Shown: positions 34,069 through 45,836 of the stretch, piece after piece
Layout: each line of letters begins with the position of its first letter
Position numbering within the stretch: position 1 is the stretch's first letter
Assembly (NCBI RefSeq): GCF_020708045.1
Contig: NZ_JAJFES010000001.1
Coordinates: 310,001 to 374,000, forward strand
DNA: 64,000 nucleotides
Direction of reading: 5' to 3'
Source of the DNA: Massilia sp. IC2-278
Lineage (GTDB): Bacteria > Pseudomonadota > Gammaproteobacteria > Burkholderiales > Burkholderiaceae_D
Notes under the pieces: model-generated
Database searches by the model: none
Seen by the model: the letters and a program-made list of their open reading frames with translations, nothing else
Told to the model about the DNA's origin: nothing
Program-made: the position numbers and the translations under genes

Positions 34069-34779
34069 CTACATGCGCTCCCAGCTCACGCCCTTCGGGC
34101 AAGCGACGTTGCCGGCCGCGCTGCCGCCGCCGGCGGCGCCGGGACCGAAAACCACGGAGCCGGTCATGCGGCAGGTCTGCTTGCCATTCTGGGTCGTGCG
34201 GTAGATGACGACGCCGTCCGGCGACTCGTATTTTTCCATGCGCATGCTGAGCGAACGGTCGATGTGGGCGGCGGCCACGGCGCTGCGAAAGCGCGACCAC
34301 GGGGTATCGGCCTCCAGGGGCAAGCCGCTCTTGCCCTTGCGCACCTCGCGGTCGAAGGCGGCGGCGCTGCGCTTGCCTGCGGCGAGCAGGTCTTCTCCGG
34401 CAAGCGTGACGGGGGCGTCGCCCGCAGGCTGCTCTGTCGGCTGCGGCATGTCCGCGGTGTCGGGCTGCACGGCGGGCGCCGTATCGGCGGGAGCGGGCGG
34501 CGCGCTTTCCGCCGGCGGCGCGGGAACGGTGTTGCGCGGCGCCGGCAAGGATGGCGGCGGTGGAGCGGAGTTGGACGGCGCGGGTGGCGGAACGGCGGCA
34601 GGCGGCGCCGGCACCGGGCGCATGGGCAGCAGTTCGATCAGCCGCTCGGGCAGTGCCGGAAGAGGCGCTGTTTGCGCCTGCCAGCGCCAGCCCAGCACCA
34701 GCAGCAGGTGGAAGCCGAGGGTCAGCGCGAGCGGCGTCCAGTTCGGCCGTGCAGCAGGGTGCCGGTCTCCGAAATGCAT
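34069..34779 (-). CDS. TonB-like Pro-rich membrane-anchored protein, paralogue 2
   Basis: A 236-aa protein. A single N-terminal transmembrane helix (LALTLGFHLLLVLGW, about residues 15-32) is followed by a Pro/Ala-rich spacer (about 45-125) and a globular C-terminal part (about 130-236) with conserved elements AGKRS...FDREV, RSLSMRMEKYESPDGVVIYR and two Cys in QTCRMTGS and NVACPKGVSWERM. Topology is TonB-like (helix, rigid Pro spacer, periplasmic domain), but the C-terminal domain is not the TonB fold I know. Its ATG is 5 bases after the stop of a paralogue. Confidence 0.68.
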   Translation of the reverse strand: MHFGDRHPAARPNWTPLALTLGFHLLLVLGWRWQAQTAPLPALPERLIELLPMRPVPAPPAAVPPPAPSNSAPPPPSLPAPRNTVPAPPAESAPPAPADTAPAVQPDTADMPQPTEQPAGDAPVTLAGEDLLAAGKRSAAAFDREVRKGKSGLPLEADTPWSRFRSAVAAAHIDRSLSMRMEKYESPDGVVIYRTTQNGKQTCRMTGSVVFGPGAAGGGSAAGNVACPKGVSWERM

Positions 34780-34784
34780 GTGGC

Positions 34785-35450
34785 TTAGAGCCGCGTCCAG
34801 CGGACGCCGGTCGGGCAGGGGATATTGCCGGCCGTCTGGCCATCGGACGGATTGATGCCGCCGACGCTGCCGCTGCGGTAGCAGCGCACCCGGCTGCCGA
34901 CGATCTTGCGGTAGACGATGACGCCGTCGGCAGCCATGTGGCTGTCCAGGGTGCCGGCCATGCTGCCGGTCTTGCGCGCATCGGCAACCTGCGTGCCGAA
35001 GCGCTCCCACTTGCCTGCAGGTTCGGACGTCATGGCGCTGTCGCCCGTAGGCAGTTCGCGGCTGATGCGCCCGGCCAGGGCGCGTGACCTGGCGAGCAGC
35101 TCTCCAACGGAAGCGATGGGAGCGGCAACTTCGGCCTGGACTGGCTCAGGCTGTGGAGATTCGGCATCCGCCACCACGGCTGCAGGCGGTTCGGATGCAG
35201 GCAGGACGCGCGCCACTGGCCGTCGCGCGGGTTTGGGTACGGGTTCGCGTAGCGCGCGCGGCGCGGCATGAATGGGTTTTGCCGCAGGCTTGACCGTCAC
35301 CAGCAGCGTGGCGCGTTCGGCGGACGGCTGCGGCACGGGCTGCACGCCGGGCCGCAGCAGCCAGGCCAGCACCAGCAGCAGGTGCAGGCCCAGCGTGAGG
35401 ACGAGCGGCGTCCACGACACGCTGGAAGATGCCGGAACGCCGATCCGCAT
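34785..35450 (-). CDS. TonB-like Pro-rich membrane-anchored protein, paralogue 1
   Basis: A 221-aa protein with the same plan as its neighbour: helix LVLTLGLHLLLVLAWLL (about 16-32), a basic Pro-rich spacer (about 40-110) and a C-terminal part with DSHMAADGVIVYRK, RVRCYRSGS and GNIPCPTGVRWTRL. It starts 6 bases after the stop of the aminopeptidase gene and ends 5 bases before the second paralogue, so all three form one operon. Function unknown. Confidence 0.68.
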   Translation of the reverse strand: MRIGVPASSSVSWTPLVLTLGLHLLLVLAWLLRPGVQPVPQPSAERATLLVTVKPAAKPIHAAPRALREPVPKPARRPVARVLPASEPPAAVVADAESPQPEPVQAEVAAPIASVGELLARSRALAGRISRELPTGDSAMTSEPAGKWERFGTQVADARKTGSMAGTLDSHMAADGVIVYRKIVGSRVRCYRSGSVGGINPSDGQTAGNIPCPTGVRWTRL

Positions 35451-35456
35451 GGCGGC

Positions 35457-38105
35457 TTACTTCACCGTCATGGCTTGCTTGATGCTCACGCAGCGCCCGT
35501 CTTCCTGCAGCGTGTCGAGCAGGGCGCGGCGGGTGCCGGCCGACAGCTCGGTGTACTTGCCTGCCGCCGCTTCCAGGCGCTTGACGCTGGCCGGGGTGCA
35601 GGTGGCCGGGATCAGGGAGCCGGCGTACGAACGCATGTAGACCGGGCCGGCCTCCTTGTCGATGGCCGGCAGTTTGGCCAGGCGCGCCGCAGCGGTCTGC
35701 TCGGACAGGGCGCCCTGCTCGGCCGGGTACAGGCTGCCCATCGCGGTGCGGATCTTCGAGAACGGCTGCTTGGTCTGCAGGTCTTCGACGGTGGCCAGCC
35801 ACTGCGATTTCACCTGCGCATCCGGACGCACGACAGTGGCGGCGATCGCCGCGGCTTGGCCGGTATCCGACTTGTCGCGCGCGGCTTCGCTTTCCACCAG
35901 CGCGCTAGCGCCGGCCACGTTGTAGCGATTCAGGCGGCGGATGATGGACCAGCGCAGGTCCTGGCTCACGTTCAGGCCTTCGACCGTGGTGCTGCCGGCC
36001 AGGATGCCTTGCAGGCGCTCGAGTGCGGCCGGGCTGGAGGCCAGGTTCAGCCAGGTGCCGAACCAGGCGCGCTGGAAGTTCTCGTTGCCCTTGTTCGCCT
36101 GCACGCCGTTCCAGGCCATGTCTTCCAGCTGGATGCGGGTCTGTTTCGCCCACGCCGAATCCAGGTTCATCGCGTCCAGGTATTGGCTTGACGCGACCAC
36201 CTTGCCCAACACGTCGTTCAGCAGCGTGTAATCCTTTTCCAGCGGCGCGTTGGTCAGCGCGGTCTGAATGAATTCGTTCAGCGGCAATTGGCCGTCGCGC
36301 ACGCCATCCCACAGGCTTTGCCACAGCATCGAGCGCAGCAGGGCGTCGTCGACTTTCGACAGGTTGGCGCGCGCGGTTTCGAACGAGCGCTTGTCGAGTT
36401 GGACTTTGACGAAGCCCCAGTCCTGGTAGTTCGGGTAGACCAGGTCAGGGCAAGCCGTGCCGACCAGGCCAGGCACTTTCGTCGTGGCGCCGGAATAGGT
36501 GACGGCCACGTTCCGGGTCAGGGCCAGCTTGCCGCCCTCGACCTTGAAGGTGCCGATCTGCACGCGCTGTTCGCGCAGGGTCGGCAACGCCTTGCTTGGC
36601 GCGGTCTGCTTCAGCGTGAACGAGGAGATCTTGCCGGCCTTGCAGGAGAAATCGGCGGCAACCGTGTTCACGCCCGCTTCGTACAGCCACTGGCGGGTCC
36701 AGCCCGACAAATCGCGACCTGCGGCTTCGCCCAGGCTGCCGATGAAGTCTTCCAGCTTCGCGTTCTGGTACGAATACTTGGCCAGGTAGTTGTGCACGCC
36801 CTTGCGGAAGACTTCCGCACCCAGCAGGTGGCGCAGCTGGGCCAGGGTCGAGGCGCCCTTCGAATAGGTGATGGCGTCGATGTTGTCGAAGGCGTTCGCT
36901 GTCGACGCCACCGGCACTTCGATCGGGTGGGTGGTGACCTTCTGGTCCTGGGCGTAGGCCGCCTGCTTGCCGCCCGAGTAGAAGGACTGCCAGGCATCCT
37001 TGAACTCGGTCGCTTCGGCGGTGGCCAGGGTGCCCATGAAGGAGGCGAAGCTTTCGTTCAGCCACAGGCCGTTCCACCACTGCATGGTGACCAGGTCGCC
37101 GAACCACTGGTGCGCCATTTCGTGCATGATCACCGAAGCCAGCGACTGGCGCTGGGCGTCGGTCATCTTCGCCTTGTGCAGGAAGCGGCCTTCGGCAAAG
37201 GTGATGGCGCCGGCGTTTTCCATGGCGCCGTACAGGAAGTCCGGCACCAGCAGCTGGTCGTATTTCTCGAACTGGTAAGGAATGCCGAAATACTGGTCGA
37301 AGAAGGCCAGGCCGTCTTTCGTGTAGCGGAACCAGTCTTCCGGCGTTACCTGGGCCGCGACCGACTGGCGCGCGAACAGGCGCATCGGGTACTTGCCGCT
37401 CTTGTCTTCCCATACCTTGTACGGGCCGGCGTGCAGCGAGAAGTTGTAGGGGCTGAGCTTTTTCGTGGTCGGGAAGGTCCAGCGGCGCAGGGCGCCCAGG
37501 TCTTCGATCTTCGTTTCGCGGGTGGTCGAGACCACGTGCCAGTCGGCCGGTGCGGTGGCCGTTACCTGGTAGGTCGCTTTCAGGTCGGGCTGGTCGAACA
37601 CGGCGAACATCTGGTGCGCGGCGGCCGGCTCGAAATGGGAATAGGTGTAGACGCGGCCGTCGACCGGGTCGACCATGCGGTGCAGGCCTTCGCCGTTGGT
37701 GCTGTGCAGGCGCTCATAGGCGATGACGACGGTGTTGCGGCCCTTGGCCAGGTCGGCGGCGGCAATGGTGACGAACCAGTTGTTATACTTCGCATCCACC
37801 TTCTTGCCGTTGACGGTGACCGATTTCACGGTTGCCTTGTCGAGGTCGATGGTCAGGGGCGCGGCATTATCGGCCAGGTCGAAGCTGGCGCTGGTGACGC
37901 CGCTGAAGGTTTCCTTGCCGGTCAGCGCGAACTCGAGAGCGTAGGCGACGTTCGACACGCGTGCCGAGCGGGCGGCAGCATCCTGTTGCGAAAGGAAGGC
38001 GTTTTCGGCGCGTGGAGCGGGCGATGCAGGTGCGGCGTGGACGGTGCCGAAGGCGAGGGCGGAAGCGATGGCAAGCGCCATGGCGCGTGGTGCGAAGATA
38101 TTCAA
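35457..38105 (-). CDS. Exported M1 family metallo-aminopeptidase
   Basis: An 882-aa zinc aminopeptidase with signal peptide (about residues 1-24, ending GTVHA). Start: a TTG at 38105 with AAGGA five bases upstream gives a clean signal peptide, while the alternative GTG upstream does not. The N-terminal beta-sandwich is followed by the substrate motif YGAMEN and zinc site HEMAHQWF (His328, His332) with the third ligand Glu in NESFASF. The C-terminal ERAP1-like helical domain runs from about 500. The signal peptide sets it apart from cytoplasmic PepN and points to periplasmic peptide turnover. It leads the operon with the two TonB-like genes. Confidence 0.9.
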   Translation of the reverse strand: MNIFAPRAMALAIASALAFGTVHAAPASPAPRAENAFLSQQDAAARSARVSNVAYALEFALTGKETFSGVTSASFDLADNAAPLTIDLDKATVKSVTVNGKKVDAKYNNWFVTIAAADLAKGRNTVVIAYERLHSTNGEGLHRMVDPVDGRVYTYSHFEPAAAHQMFAVFDQPDLKATYQVTATAPADWHVVSTTRETKIEDLGALRRWTFPTTKKLSPYNFSLHAGPYKVWEDKSGKYPMRLFARQSVAAQVTPEDWFRYTKDGLAFFDQYFGIPYQFEKYDQLLVPDFLYGAMENAGAITFAEGRFLHKAKMTDAQRQSLASVIMHEMAHQWFGDLVTMQWWNGLWLNESFASFMGTLATAEATEFKDAWQSFYSGGKQAAYAQDQKVTTHPIEVPVASTANAFDNIDAITYSKGASTLAQLRHLLGAEVFRKGVHNYLAKYSYQNAKLEDFIGSLGEAAGRDLSGWTRQWLYEAGVNTVAADFSCKAGKISSFTLKQTAPSKALPTLREQRVQIGTFKVEGGKLALTRNVAVTYSGATTKVPGLVGTACPDLVYPNYQDWGFVKVQLDKRSFETARANLSKVDDALLRSMLWQSLWDGVRDGQLPLNEFIQTALTNAPLEKDYTLLNDVLGKVVASSQYLDAMNLDSAWAKQTRIQLEDMAWNGVQANKGNENFQRAWFGTWLNLASSPAALERLQGILAGSTTVEGLNVSQDLRWSIIRRLNRYNVAGASALVESEAARDKSDTGQAAAIAATVVRPDAQVKSQWLATVEDLQTKQPFSKIRTAMGSLYPAEQGALSEQTAAARLAKLPAIDKEAGPVYMRSYAGSLIPATCTPASVKRLEAAAGKYTELSAGTRRALLDTLQEDGRCVSIKQAMTVK

Positions 38106-38199
38106 TGCGGTTCCTTGTGAACGTGCCACGAGCGGCACGGATGCGAATCGCGCAAGAATATCATGAGTGCAATTAAGGATGCACCATGAACTTATATAT

Positions 38200-38229
38200 G
38201 CATAACGCCCGTATTGACGGGCGTTATGC
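38200..38229 (-). terminator. Hairpin after the Old Yellow Enzyme gene
   Basis: Near-perfect arms GCATAACGCCCGT/ACGGGCGTTATGC around a 4-base loop. It lies in the downstream region of the minus-strand OYE gene and likely ends its transcript, though the following bases are AT-rich rather than a clean T run. Confidence 0.65.
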
Positions 38230-38266
38230 GTTTCAAGCGAGGCAGCGCAGGGCCGCCTCGTGGAGC

Positions 38267-39325
38267 TTATGCCGACAGTGCCGGGTAGTCCGTATAACCC
38301 TCGCTGCCTTGGCCGTAGATGACTTCCGCGCGCAGCGGATTCAGTTCGGCGCCTTGCTGCAGGCGTTGCGGCAGGTCGGGGTTGGCGATGAACCAGAGGC
38401 CGAAGGCGATCGCGTCGGCCTTGCCTTCGGTCAGCAGCTTCTCGGCGGTCTCGACCGACATCTTTTCGTTGGCGATGAAGGGGCCGCCGAATTCCTGTTT
38501 CAGCAGCGGGCCGAGGCTGTCCTCGCCCACGGCTTCGCGCGCGAAGATGAAGGCGATGCCGCGCTTGCCCAGCTCGCGCGCCACGTAGCCAAACGTTTCG
38601 GCCGGAGTCGAGTCACCCATGTCGTGCGAATCGCGGCGCGGCGCCAGGTGCATGCCGACGCGGTCGGCACCCCAGACGTCGATGCAGGCGTCGGCGACTT
38701 CCAGCATCAGGCGCGCGCGGTTCTCGATTGAGCCGCCATACTGGTCGTCGCGCTGGTTGGTGCTGTCTTGCAGGAACTGGTCGAGCAGGTAGCCGTTGGC
38801 GCCGTGCACTTCCACGCCGTCGAAACCGGCCAGTTTCGCGTTCTCGGCGCCCTTGCGGTAGGCGGCCACGACCTCGGCGATTTCCGCCGTTTCCAGCGCG
38901 CGCGGGGTGGTGTACTCGCGCTTCGGACGCACCAGGCTCACGGTGCCGGCCGGCTTGATGGCGCTCGGCGCGACCGGAGCGGCGCCGTCCAGGAAGATGG
39001 GGTCCGAGATGCGGCCGACGTGCCACAGCTGCATCACGATGCGCCCGCCCGCGGCGTGCACGGCGTCGGTGACTTTCTTCCAGCCTGCCACCTGCTCGTC
39101 GGACCAGATGCCCGGCGTATCGGCGTAACCGACGCCCATCGGGGTCACCGAGGTGGCTTCGGACAGGATCAGGCCGGCGCTGGCGCGCTGGACATAGTAT
39201 TCGGCCATCAGCTCGTTCGGCACGCGGCCTTCGCCGATGGCGCGGGCGCGGGTCAGCGGCGCCATGATGATGCGGTTCGGCAGCTCCAGGGCGCCGATCT
39301 TGATCGGGTCAAACAGGGTCGTCAT
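38267..39325 (-). CDS. nemA: Old Yellow Enzyme family alkene reductase
   Basis: A 352-aa FMN flavoprotein of the NemA/OYE group that reduces activated alkenes, quinones and nitro compounds with NAD(P)H. The substrate-binding pair His174 and Asn177 is in EVHGANGYLLDQF; the FMN site shows MAPLTRARA near the start and the end SIENRARL. Length fits NemA (365). The regulator NemR is not adjacent. Upstream it diverges from the Gdx transporter gene. Confidence 0.88.
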   Translation of the reverse strand: MTTLFDPIKIGALELPNRIIMAPLTRARAIGEGRVPNELMAEYYVQRASAGLILSEATSVTPMGVGYADTPGIWSDEQVAGWKKVTDAVHAAGGRIVMQLWHVGRISDPIFLDGAAPVAPSAIKPAGTVSLVRPKREYTTPRALETAEIAEVVAAYRKGAENAKLAGFDGVEVHGANGYLLDQFLQDSTNQRDDQYGGSIENRARLMLEVADACIDVWGADRVGMHLAPRRDSHDMGDSTPAETFGYVARELGKRGIAFIFAREAVGEDSLGPLLKQEFGGPFIANEKMSVETAEKLLTEGKADAIAFGLWFIANPDLPQRLQQGAELNPLRAEVIYGQGSEGYTDYPALSA

Positions 39326-39483
39326 TCTTGCTCCAGGTATGAAAATGCGGGCACATGCGTGCCGTTGCTAGCAAATACGTGGCAGCCATCTTAAGGGATG
39401 CGCAAAATTCCTGCCGAGACCGGTCCAATTTTGGCTGGCCGGGTATACTTCGCCCGGTTTTCACGATGAATGGAAGGTGGGGG

Positions 39484-39804
39484 ATGAGCTGGTTCTACTT
39501 GGTGATCGCGGGACTGCTGGAAGTGGCCTGGGCAGTGGGTTTGAAATACACGGAAGGATTCACGCGGCCGGTGATTTCCGGCTTCACGCTGCTGGCGATG
39601 CTGGGCAGCGTCGGCATGCTGGGCCTGGCGCTGAAGGAGCTGCCGCTGGGCACGGCGTATGCGGTGTGGACCGGGATCGGAACCATCGGCACGGCCGTGT
39701 TCGGGATGTGGCTGCTGGGCGAGCCGGCCGGTGCGGTACGGCTCGGGTCGATTGGCCTGATCGCGTTGGGGATCATCGGCCTGAAGCTGGTGGCGCATGC
39801 TTGA
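39484..39804 (+). CDS. gdx: Small multidrug resistance protein, Gdx/SugE type
   Basis: A 106-aa four-helix membrane exporter. Glu13 in the first helix ([17 protein letters not shown]) is the proton/substrate-coupling residue, and GLKY-T-GF with [20 protein letters not shown] marks the SugE/Gdx subtype, which exports guanidinium ion. A GGTGGGGG run precedes the ATG; the reading from 39355 is longer but unlikely. I saw no guanidine riboswitch upstream. Confidence 0.85.
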   Translation: MSWFYLVIAGLLEVAWAVGLKYTEGFTRPVISGFTLLAMLGSVGMLGLALKELPLGTAYAVWTGIGTIGTAVFGMWLLGEPAGAVRLGSIGLIALGIIGLKLVAHA

Positions 39805-39824
39805 TCGGGAACGTATCGGCGTTT

Positions 39825-39878
39825 CGTAGGGTGGGCATTCGTAGTGCTGGCATTTAGCCAGCCCTACTGCCCACGCGG
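39825..39878. repeat. Palindromic intergenic repeat, copy 3a
   Basis: It starts CGTAGGGTGGGC and ends CTGCCCACGCGG around a second hairpin (GCTGGC...GCCAGC), downstream of the Gdx gene. Confidence 0.65.
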
Positions 39879-40021
39879 TGAGGCGCTCGCGTGGTTGCGG
39901 CTCCGTTCACACGGCGGCGGATACGCGTCGAAACGGCACGAAGAGATCAGTCGAGACAGCAATGCTCTCCCGGCCGCGGGTTGGATGACGGCGCAGCACG
40001 TGGCCAACGGATGCGTGCGTA

Positions 40022-40051
40022 CCGCGTGGGCACGGGGTGCCCACCGTACGG
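40022..40051. repeat. Palindromic intergenic repeat, copy 3b
   Basis: CCGCGTGGGCAC-GGG-GTGCCCACCGTACGG; it matches the copy at 24433 except in the loop. The 39805-40147 stretch holds only this repeat pair and the DUF3297 terminator. Confidence 0.75.
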
Positions 40052-40097
40052 TCGAGGTCGCGTCAGTACGCATGTACCATTTCCTCGCATGCAGACG

Positions 40098-40123
40098 AAA
40101 AAAAGGCGCCACATCGGGCGCCT
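40098..40123 (-). terminator. Terminator of the DUF3297 gene
   Basis: AGGCGCC/GGCGCCT stem followed on the minus strand by a run of seven T. Confidence 0.82.
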
Positions 40124-40147
40124 CGGGTTATGTCACACGCAATTCGA

Positions 40148-40396
40148 TCAGCGGTAAAACGCCTCGACCTTGCCCTTCAGCTTGATCAGCATCGGCTTGC
40201 CCTTGCGGTCGAGCGTCTTGCCGGCGGCGACCTTGATCCAGCCTTCGCTGAGGCAGTATTCTTCGACGTCGAAACGGTCCTTGTCGTTGAAGCGGATGCC
40301 GATGTCGTTCTGGAACACGTCGCGGTTATGGAAAGGGCTGCTCGGGTCGATCGAGAGCCGGTCTGGGAGCGGGGGGAGGGTGGCGGTATCGTTCAT
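40148..40396 (-). CDS. DUF3297 family protein
   Basis: An 82-aa soluble protein with the family signature PDRLSIDPSSPFHN near the start and IGIRFN and GWIKVAAGKTLDRKGKP later. Members are small conserved proteobacterial proteins of unknown role. It has its own terminator and stands alone. Confidence 0.8.
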   Translation of the reverse strand: MNDTATLPPLPDRLSIDPSSPFHNRDVFQNDIGIRFNDKDRFDVEEYCLSEGWIKVAAGKTLDRKGKPMLIKLKGKVEAFYR

Positions 40397-40478
40397 GGGC
40401 CGAATTATCCACCAGAACCGCGCGCCTTACAACGGCGCGCACCGCTGACCGTACTTCGGTCCGCCATCAGCCCGCAGT

Positions 40479-43664
<3,186 letters not shown>

Positions 43665-43837
43665 AGCGGGGCGATGGCTGGGTCAGCCGTTATTATAAAG
43701 GTCATCAATACGCTTTATACGGCGCCCCAGCGCCCTCGCCGTGCAAGAGATTTCCTACAAGAAGTGAAATTTCTGGCAATTCTGTTTCACATCGTTGCGC
43801 TGCCGGCTGCTTTGCAAGCGGCGACCGCTTGTGCAGC

Positions 43838-44632
43838 ATGCTAGACTGCCGCTTCGACCGACCTCCCGCAAGCGCCGTGCCGCTCTCCCAACCTTTTCCC
43901 GTCGACCTGGCGATCCGCAGCTACGGCGCGATCCTCGACGCCGACCGCCACGATTTTGCCCAGCTGGTGCTGCCGCTGGCGGGTGAGGTGCTGCTCGACA
44001 TCGATGGCCGGGCCGGACGGCTCGATCCGCTGCATGGCGCCTTCGTGGCGCCGCAGGCCTGGCATGCGCAAAGCGGCGCGCACGGTAACTGCTCGCTGAT
44101 CGTGGACATCGGGCGCGGCGCCCTGACCCATGGCGCCTTCGAGCGCCTGGCCGAACGGCCGTTCACCGCGCTCGGGCCGGGTGCGCGCAAGCTGGTCGAG
44201 TACATGGGCATCATGCGCACGGCGCAGCCGGTGAATGCAGCCCTGCTGCAGGGCTGGACCGGGCTGCTGCTCGATACCCTGGCCTTCGATGCGCCGCAGC
44301 CGCGCTCGCGCCTGGCGGCGCTGCTGGCCCAGGTGGAAGCGCAGCCCGGCCTGCCCTGGAGCACCGAGTCGATGGCGGATGCGGCGCGCATGAGCGTGAG
44401 CCGCCTGCACGCGCTGTTCCGCGCCGAACTCGACACCAGCCCGCACGCCTGGCTATTGCAGCAGCGCCTGGACTTCGCCTGCCGCCGCCTGGCCGATACC
44501 CGGCTCCCGATCGCCGCGGTGGCGCTGGAAGCGGGCTTTTCCGACCAGAGCGCCCTCAGCCGCGCCATGCGGCGCCACCGCGACACCACGCCCGCCCTTT
44601 GGCGGCGCAACTGCGCAACGCAGCACGCCTGA
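43838..44632 (+). CDS. AraC family transcriptional regulator
   Basis: A 264-aa regulator. The N-terminal half is an AraC-type cupin (GEVLLDIDGRAGRLDPLHGAFVAP) and the C-terminal (about 165-260) holds two helix-turn-helix units (SVSRLHALFRAEL and LPIAAVALEAGFSDQSALSRAM). The ATG at 43838 is taken as start, although no clear ribosome site is present; a GTG at 43877 is the alternative. It is divergent from the five-PAS kinase gene and may regulate itself or that gene. Confidence 0.82.
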   Translation: MLDCRFDRPPASAVPLSQPFPVDLAIRSYGAILDADRHDFAQLVLPLAGEVLLDIDGRAGRLDPLHGAFVAPQAWHAQSGAHGNCSLIVDIGRGALTHGAFERLAERPFTALGPGARKLVEYMGIMRTAQPVNAALLQGWTGLLLDTLAFDAPQPRSRLAALLAQVEAQPGLPWSTESMADAARMSVSRLHALFRAELDTSPHAWLLQQRLDFACRRLADTRLPIAAVALEAGFSDQSALSRAMRRHRDTTPALWRRNCATQHA

Positions 44633-44904
44633 GCACCTTGCTTGCCGCCGAAGACAAGCGCACACGAACACGGTACGGGGCGCAGCGCAGCGCCCGTGCG
44701 TGCAACGGTGTTCGCCCGGTGCCGATACGGGTTGGACCGCGAACGAGCCCGGTAGTCCAGTGCCCATTCATGGCCGGCGATTAAGGCGCCTGTGGGAATG
44801 TGTGATATTCGTGGCAACTTTTTTATGTATAGTCGCGTCGACATGCCGCGACGCAGCACCTGTCGTGTCATCCGGCCAGTGATTGACGCCTGCTCCGTTC
44901 GATT

Positions 44905-45171
44905 GCCACGCGCATCAGCGCGGGCGCGGCACGGCCAGCGATTACGCCTACGATGCGCAGGATCGCCTGATCGCCGCCGCCGGTAGCGTGCAGTGCGGCC
45001 ACGCTCGACGGCGCGCGTACTGCACGCCACGCGCTACTTCTACGATGGGCCGGCAAGCGCTTGCTGGCGCAGGACGATGCGGCCGGCGTGGAAGGCGCCA
45101 CGCTGCGCGTCAGTGACAGCGGCGGCAATCGCGCGCAGCCGGCACAAGGAGGTGCTGTACCCAGGGCGTGA
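44905..45171 (+). pseudogene. Decayed RHS-repeat fragment
   Basis: YD-repeat motifs are readable in different frames: DYAYDAQDRLIAA near 44940, ATRYFYDG near 45040 and GKRLLAQDDAAGVEG near 45060, ending at TGA 45169. A complete RHS protein would run in one frame over thousands of bases. The pieces are separated by frameshifts and lack a start, so this is a relic of the C-terminal part of an RHS/polymorphic toxin. It is directly followed by two related lipoprotein-type genes. The rest of 44633-44904 shows no gene. Confidence 0.6.
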
Positions 45172-45221
45172 ATATCCGCTATACCGTTCCATCCAACCCT
45201 CGACCGTGTAATCGAGCCCCT

Positions 45222-45779
45222 ATGAGACGTATCGTAATCAAGTCATTTCTTGCGGGAGTTATCGGCATGCTGGGCGCCGGCTGTGTAGAGGGCGGTGAGG
45301 GGCCGGGAATGGTGCTGCATTTCGCTTCACTAAAGGAAGGGGTCGTGGTTGCTTGTCGAGGAGGGAGCCTGCCTAGTGGAAAGCGTTTTCCCGGCCCTGG
45401 TGCGCTTGGTCGTACTAAAGATTGGTTGACCGGCGGTGCAACCGAGGGCGCAACGCCGGACGGCCGGCAATTGCCTGAATGGGTGGAGTTCGAGTGGAAA
45501 GAATATGTTTCCGATAAAGATTATGTGCTGGAAGAACTCAAAGCGCTTCCTGTGCATGTTGAACGGGTCACGATCAGGGAACGCGTTCCGCAAGATGTCA
45601 TCGACGAAGTAATTCGCTCCAGGCGCGCAACCCCACCGGGGACATTGCCGGACAAATCCCTTTGGTTGGATTTCGTCTGGACTGACAGCGGCATCAAGTT
45701 TCACTGGCGGCTCGAGTCGATCAGGGCGGCACCAGAATACACACTGCGATCCGGTGGCGATGTCATCGAGCGACCTTGA
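45222..45779 (+). CDS. Putative lipoprotein beside the RHS relic (intact copy)
   Basis: A 185-aa protein. The N-terminus (MRRIVIKSFLAGVIGMLGAGC) is a signal with a lipobox-like end at Cys21, although position -3 is Gly. The body has GGxTEGxxPDGRQLPEWVEFEWKEYVSDKD, a VHVERVTIRERV block and WLDFVWTDSGIKFHWRL. Its size and the LPEWVEFEW pattern recall DUF2931-type lipoproteins found at RHS loci, possibly toxin immunity proteins, but I am not sure of the family. No strong ribosome site. GC is lower than the surroundings. Confidence 0.55.
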   Translation: MRRIVIKSFLAGVIGMLGAGCVEGGEGPGMVLHFASLKEGVVVACRGGSLPSGKRFPGPGALGRTKDWLTGGATEGATPDGRQLPEWVEFEWKEYVSDKDYVLEELKALPVHVERVTIRERVPQDVIDEVIRSRRATPPGTLPDKSLWLDFVWTDSGIKFHWRLESIRAAPEYTLRSGGDVIERP

Positions 45780-45836
45780 CGGTCCAAAAGGAGGTCCGTG
45801 AGCTGTTCCATCCAATCCTCAACCCTATGAGTCCTT

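Noticed and set aside
39326..39483. Guanidine riboswitch before the Gdx/SugE gene
   Set aside because: I looked for the ACGR-loop hairpins of mini-ykkC and the ykkC fold and did not find them.
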